Positions 58,827-64,000 of a stretch of DNA of 64,000 nt are shown piece by piece. Under the pieces are notes generated by a model. The model had not been told where the DNA came from, did not search any database, and saw only the letters and a program-made list of their open reading frames with translations. The first letter of the stretch is position 1. The number at the start of each line of letters is the position of its first letter. The translations under genes were made by a program, and so were the position numbers. The stretch covers positions 265,824,760-265,888,759 of the forward strand of contig NC_073696.1 in assembly GCF_029784165.1 (NCBI RefSeq), in the 5' to 3' direction. The DNA is from Wyeomyia smithii (taxonomy: Eukaryota; Arthropoda; Insecta; Diptera; Culicidae).

Positions 58827-60382
58827 GCGATGACAAAACCACCAATTAGGCAACTAAGTTTCACATGTCAGAGGTGCCAGATCTCTTCTCAAAGCGCAAT
58901 GTTGACTAAGTTTTTCATTCGTCTCGTAAAACTGATTTTGACGGTGGAATAAAGTGCATAAGTGAAAACAAATATATCCTTTGTAGCACATGATTGCAAT
59001 ACCTCTCAAAGTGTTACCTTTCTTGTTCGTTTGGTTCGGATTTTGACATGTTCGTTTGGCTCACAACATTCTCTTCGCATATCTCTCCCTCTGAGCATTG
59101 CTAATATACTTTATATCTGACTCTACTGAGCTATTTTCGGTATATTCTTCATTCAGTCAGCTGATTAGAGATGGACACCTAAACTAACAGACATTGATAA
59201 TGCTGTAGGGGCCACGCGCGCTGATTTGAGAATGGGTAAAATCAACAACGATATGCTGTTGGGGCCATGCCCAGGAAGTGGTATACAACATTTGGTTGAG
59301 TGGAATACAAGTTGTTATATTTTTATATTAACAACCGAGTTAAACCAACAAACAAAAAAATCAATGTTTAATGTTTACTAGACAGTGAATATCAGAAGTG
59401 AACTAGATTATTTGAATCCGGTTTAAACTGCTGTTAGGGTCAGACACACGTATGCATGGTTCGTATCAGAAAGTATACAAATTATCTCTATATTTGATGA
59501 AAATTTTATGTTTAAGGAAACAAACCAAAAATACGTTTTGAATCGCGAACCAGAAGCAGTATAATGTAATATTAAAGTGAAAATTTTGCACGCTTTTATT
59601 TCTTCTATTTATCGTTAGTCCTTCGGGATCAACATCATCTTATACCGCGACAACCGTCTCGAAAATAAGGTATAACGCGGCTATTGTTCTCGTTGACGCA
59701 ACAGAGAATCACCCTATGAAATTTGAGATCTTGGCAATATTCGTTCATCCAAAGCTCGGTTGAGTAACCTAGAACATCTATTGAGTACAAAAACTAAAAA
59801 AGTTCATGCATTCAAAGCCTAAAAACTGATAAAAATCATATGTGCGTACAAAACAAAGTACAAACGAAAATTCTTCACAAAAAGTCAAACCAATCTAAAT
59901 CCAAATACAGAGAACATAAACTCATGTCATGTCCATTCTCGAATTCTTCCTAATCAGAAAAATATTTATTTTCCAAATATTCATTTGGATGTCCTGAGAA
60001 GAACAACTTTCGAGATCGAAGTTTTGTGGCTTTCCCGTTTCGATATCACATAGGGTGAACAGCAAGAACCCATTTGGGGGTGCCAGATTCTCAATTTGAT
60101 CAGCCGCAGTTTCCGTTTCTGCTATCACAACAAATTGTTAACCTTTGTTGCTGTGTCGAACGCCAGTATGCTTTCCATGCGGCTTGCCAGGCGGCTACTG
60201 TACACGGGGTTTTTCTTTCAGACACATGATACTAGATTCAAACAGATTTTATTTCATATGTAATACGAATGTACGAAAAATAAACCTCATTCAATGTTGG
60301 TTATCATCGGAATTGGACCATTGGAAAACTTGGAACCCGACAATACAAGCCGTTTCATGCTGCAGCTCGGTAAAACAAGCGA
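58824..60382. other. AT-rich DNA, no gene recognised
   Basis: No supported gene. A phrase of the form GCTGT(A/T)GGGGCCA(C/T)GC occurs at about 59202 and again at about 59258, suggesting a small local duplication. Confidence 0.4.
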
Positions 60383-60590
60383 TTTTTCTGTTCGTGTCGC
60401 ATAGAAGCATGAAAGCAGGAGGTGCAGCATTTTCGACCACGCAACAGTTTATTACGCTGTTGCGTGTTGCATATTGCATCTGTGCGGCAGGGAGACAAAA
60501 TTCTGTTCGTGACGTATGGAAGCAGATAGTAGGAGTTGTCGCACTCTCAGCCACGCAACGCTTCTGCGTGTTGCATATTTATATCTGAAA
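60383..60590 (+). repeat. Two-unit diverged tandem duplication
   Basis: CTGTTCGTGTCGCATAGAAGC ... CCACGCAAC ... TGCGTGTTGCATATTGCATCTG is followed by CTGTTCGTGACGTATGGAAGC ... CCACGCAAC ... TGCGTGTTGCATATTTATATC. The units are about 115 bases long and about 80 percent alike by eye. The frame 60145-60588 crosses it but has no known domain. Confidence 0.75.
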
Positions 60591-60880
60591 TAATATCGGA
60601 TTGAACCGAAAGCAGACTTTTGTATAGCCCAAAGAGTGAATTAATGACTGTTTGAAAAATGTGTTTCAATAAGGCTTGTCAATTTTCAAAAGTTTGCATA
60701 GTTCGCCTAATCAAGTTAAAATTTTCTGCATTTGCGCGAATGCGTAACTAATAATTCAATCGATGGCTGCAAAAACAAAGGAAATCCGTTGAAAAGTAAC
60801 TAAGTAATAAGCATTTGAAATTGGCCATTATATCGTCCCCTGATTGAATTTTGAATTTACACTTTATACATTTATAGATC

Positions 60881-60904
60881 TTTCGACGTAGTTCTACGTC
60901 GAAA
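60881..60904. other. Perfect 11 bp hairpin
   Basis: TTTCGACGTAG, loop TT, CTACGTCGAAA. The inner word GACGTAG-TT-CTACG(TC) or its complement also appears near 33107 and 57345. Confidence 0.75.
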
Positions 60905-61579
60905 CAACTTAATTCGATCTATTGGAAATTAATTTCCATTTGATACTTAGACTTCAGTTTGCTTTTCAATTAAAATATTTTATTTTTCCGCGACTTTATG
61001 ACTGAAGGAGATACAAAACTTAGCAGCCCTAAAATTGATTTTGTCATATAACAGCTTATTAAGCTTTAATTCAGAAGTATGCCTACCAGCCGCTTAACAA
61101 ACTATCAATCAACACAATTGTTTGTTGGAAGAAGATTCATTTTCCATCTTCTCACTTTTGAGAGGCTTTCGATGATTTGAAATGTATTTCTATTTACTAA
61201 GACTTACATAAATCAGTGCTAACAAATTCACATATTCTGAAGTATATTATTTCAAAAAGTTTCAGATCTACATTTTTTCCATAATAATCGAAATACATCC
61301 TAAATTTCTAGCAATATAAAATAGCTCACACACTATGTACAGAAAAACTTAGTTTTGCTATCAAAGACGACACTGGATCGATGAACCATGCGCTGTACCC
61401 ATGTCTACCGATAGTAACCAAAAAACAAACGTCATTCATTTCTAGTGGTTTTAGTGTTGTTGGTCGTAATTTGTTCTTGGTTCTGGTTATTCTGTTTTCA
61501 ATACGTACAACCAATATGAGAATTTGCTTGTAAGTGAGAAACCTAATTGTGAAAGACTGTCAGAGTAGACAATCATGAC
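60905..61579. other. AT-rich DNA, no gene recognised
   Basis: Nothing supported in this stretch. Confidence 0.4.
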
Positions 61580-61587
61580 GGGAAAAC

Positions 61588-61966
61588 CATGATGTATAAA
61601 GACATGGTGTAACGATATGTCAAAAGCAGAATCGGCCATATTGGAAAAAAAATTGCCAGCGAGTGGGTTTGTTTATAAACAACTAGGGCATACAAATTAT
61701 CGCATCTCATAATATATCATTTGGATGCATTTAAATTGTAAATATGGCAATGCTACATACCTTGCTACCAATATTCATTAATTTAAGAAACAATTTTCAA
61801 CTTAAAACACCTGAATTTGCGGTATTCAATTGCCTAGTTAGTGACGAAAAAGTTATTCGCTGTTGCATAGTGATGCTTCGTCTCCAACCCTCCGAAGTGG
61901 AAAAACGCTTCCTCACCCCGCGCCTAGTTTTTGATCAAACCGTTACACCATGTTCTACTCATCATG
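61588..61966. mobile_element. P-superfamily-like non-autonomous element
   Basis: Ends CATGATGTATAAAGACATGG and, inverted, CATGATGAGTAGAACATGG share a terminal repeat of about 27 bases that continues TGTAACG. The P element family is known for ends starting CATGATG and 8 bp target duplications. The flanks are GGGAAAAC (61580-61587) and GGGAAAAA (61967-61974), 7 of 8 matching. The interior has an open frame (61744-61989 plus, overrunning the right end) with PSEVEKRFLTPRLVFDQ that I do not recognise. Superfamily assignment is inferred from the ends and the duplication. Confidence 0.75.
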
Positions 61967-61974
61967 GGGAAAAA

Positions 61975-64000
61975 GGGACGTTCAGTTAGATAAAGTTGGC
62001 AATGGTATTGGATTCTTAGACTAACTTAGAACTTCAGATTTCCTAGTGATTCCTCCACCTTTCTTGAAGAAAAGCATCGAAAAAGGCATATACTAAGAGG
62101 GGATCGCGTCAGAGCGAGGCCATCAAAACAGCTTAATCTATGATTTATCAGGGTGCTTTATTTATCTCATTAGAGGACGATAATGTTCATCCCGGCTGGA
62201 ATAGAAAGCGAGCAAAGAAAAAAAAAGGCGAATGCGGCAATGAACCTATCATTACTCGTCCAATTTACTATGCCAAGTTCCTCGCATCGGGGAAAACTTT
62301 TCCCCTGGCAGCCCCGGGGCGGAGGCGCAGATTGTAGGCCAACTCGTAATGAGCTTCTAGTCAATTGACTAGTGGCCAGTTTTCTCGAAGACGGCCACTC
62401 ACTCCGGCGAACGAGGGGGCGATAGGAAATCCTGCCTTATTTATGTGCTTAATAAATCTTTTTATTATTAATAAAAACATTACACATTCGGCATGTTCGG
62501 TGTCCTCGTCGCGTTGCGGGGTTCAATCAATAGTACACCAATTTGTATGGGCCGGCACTGATTAGAAAATTGCCACTTCTCCGAGGCTGACCGACCGAGT
62601 ATGTATAGATTGAATGAGTGACGCCACATCCGCTTCCAATCAATGACAGGCAGTTATTTTCTCATTGCACGACCGACAGAGACAGAGCTCTCCGAACGCA
62701 AATGATGATGGTGACCATTTCGCTCGCTTCGCTTTCTGTTGAATCGCTCATCAAAGTGAGATTTGATAGATTTATCCGCGCTTGGTTTTGGGCTTGAGTG
62801 TGACACAACAAGCACACGGGACAGACGTGGAAGGCATCCAACCGCGCAGTAGCGCGTGTTAAATCAAGTCAATCAAGTGAATAAACACGAAACACGGCCC
62901 TGATAAGCATCATCCCAGCCCACAGCCCCGAGCCGGTGGACGATGATATCATTACAGTCAATTCAGAAGATTTGGAACGGCTTCCCGAGGATTGATTGAA
63001 TCTGGTTGACTCGTCAATTGCGTCGTTATCCATCGCATCCGAGAGAACGCGCCGACCGGGGTTTCGCACACAGCCAGAACCGAACCCGCTAGGATCCGAA
63101 TAATAACAAACGCCACATGTTGTCCTCCAGGGTGTGTTCTTCGTGTTCTTCGCAACGAGCATCCGAGCCAGAAGTGGTGTCGTTTGCTGTTTCGATCTTC
63201 GATTTCAAGTGGTTTCCCCCAGCGTCTTTTTCGCTTACTTTGTCTCAGCTTGTGGTACATACAAGAGGACAAAACACATCGATAATCCACCGACTATTCG
63301 ACGGCACGCACAGCCTCCCAGTCAGCCAGGACTACTGCTTCTTCTCATGCAATCGAAGACAGACAGACAGACAAGCAGACAAAAAAAAACGGAACGGAAG
63401 AACCAGAGCCTAGTAGCGGAGAAGAAGAAGAACGGAACACAACAAAATCAGAATCGCGTACACGAAGGACATGGGAAGTGGAACCAAAACAAGTGAATCA
63501 AGTGGTGTCATTCCCCCGCCAGCTTGGATTGTCGCTTGTCGTGACGCAACGGGTGGTGCGCATTATGGGTTTCTGCCTGGTTGGCCCGTCTATAGTCGAA
63601 GTTTCGAACTAAGCCGGAACAGAGTTGATACAGCGAAATTCCTCCGTCTGGAACGCATCAACTGGGATCGAAAAATGATAAAAACGCCTCAACCACAGAG
63701 AGAAATCATGCACCACATAACGAGACGATTCTGTTCCCATCATATTTTTTTTCTTCGCTTCTAATTAATGTCAAATTCCGGTCCCGAAGAGGAACCCTTT
63801 TTCCACGCATCTCACACACTCACTTTCAATCATTCTCACATTTCCGATCCGGTTGTACGTAGATGCGACGATGATGACGACGCATCGGAAATAGTGATTT
63901 GATTTTCGGTTCTGAGCGACAGATAACTCACACATGAAGAGGAAAAAAAACGCGTCCAACGCGGAAGTTTCAATTAAGTCTAATGATCGTCACCCCTTCC
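61975..64000. other. Unique DNA, GC-richer from about 62.1 kb, no gene recognised
   Basis: No supported exon. The overlapping frames at 62869-63764 (up to 120 codons) have no domain I recognise. An AC/AG-rich stretch at 63355-63450 resembles an untranslated leader in composition, but no splice or start signal decides it. Confidence 0.45.

Noticed and set aside
58332..58853. 173-codon minus-strand frame with a long SLSLSL stretch
   Set aside because: It translates the (AG)n microsatellite; no other domain.

Overview
This is a eukaryotic, non-coding, repeat-rich window from an insect, most probably a dipteran and quite possibly a mosquito. The basis is threefold. The LINE remnants have gag-like ORF1, endonuclease and reverse transcriptase segments of the kind I associate with mosquito non-LTR elements. 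There are several tRNA-derived SINEs. There are also many small inverted-repeat elements with clean target site duplications. I found no host protein-coding exon, rRNA or convincing functional tRNA gene that I would defend. The open frames longer than 250 codons all belong to retrotransposons.

Layout. 1-5.1 kb: a decayed LINE (gag-like ORF1 plus the start of the endonuclease), then about 3 kb of T-rich, strand-asymmetric DNA. 5.1-7.6 kb: GC-richer unique DNA. 7.6-17.2 kb: AT-rich repeats. These include a SINE fragment, a 5'-truncated LINE abutting a mariner/Tc-type transposase relic, four copies of a family built on TTCTTGCGGGACGAT followed by a TCTGTCAAT minisatellite, and a long foldback element. 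17.2-25 kb: GC-richer unique DNA with one more copy of that family. 25.5-28.3 kb: the best-preserved LINE, on the minus strand, broken by one frameshift. 29.7-36.1 kb: a Tc1-like pseudogene interrupted by a hAT MITE, a palindromic element with a tRNA-like centre, a TA-flanked MITE, a SINE and a 1.24 kb hAT element. 36-38.4 kb: an orphan histone-type 3' stem-loop and a SINE. 38.4-47.7 kb: GC-richer unique DNA. 47.8-50.8 kb: a diverged tandem array carrying a GAAACGTCGG hairpin motif, itself hit by a palindromic MITE. 51-52 kb: a SINE and a mini-hairpin element. 52-54.5 kb: unique DNA. 54.5-62 kb: two members of one hAT family, a second TA-flanked MITE, a local tandem duplication and a P-superfamily-like element. 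62-64 kb: unique DNA.

Nothing here works as an operon or pathway. The window reads as a large intron or intergenic region in which GC-richer unique islands alternate with AT-rich transposon blocks. The most unusual items are three. First, a short hairpin motif, (C/T)TGA(N)GA-A-stem-GAAACGT(C/T)G, recurs at eight sites and as a tandem array, and resembles a hammerhead ribozyme core. Second, a 295 bp near-perfect palindrome with a tRNA-like centre is flanked by a 13 bp duplication. Third, several element families are dated relative to each other by clean nested insertions.
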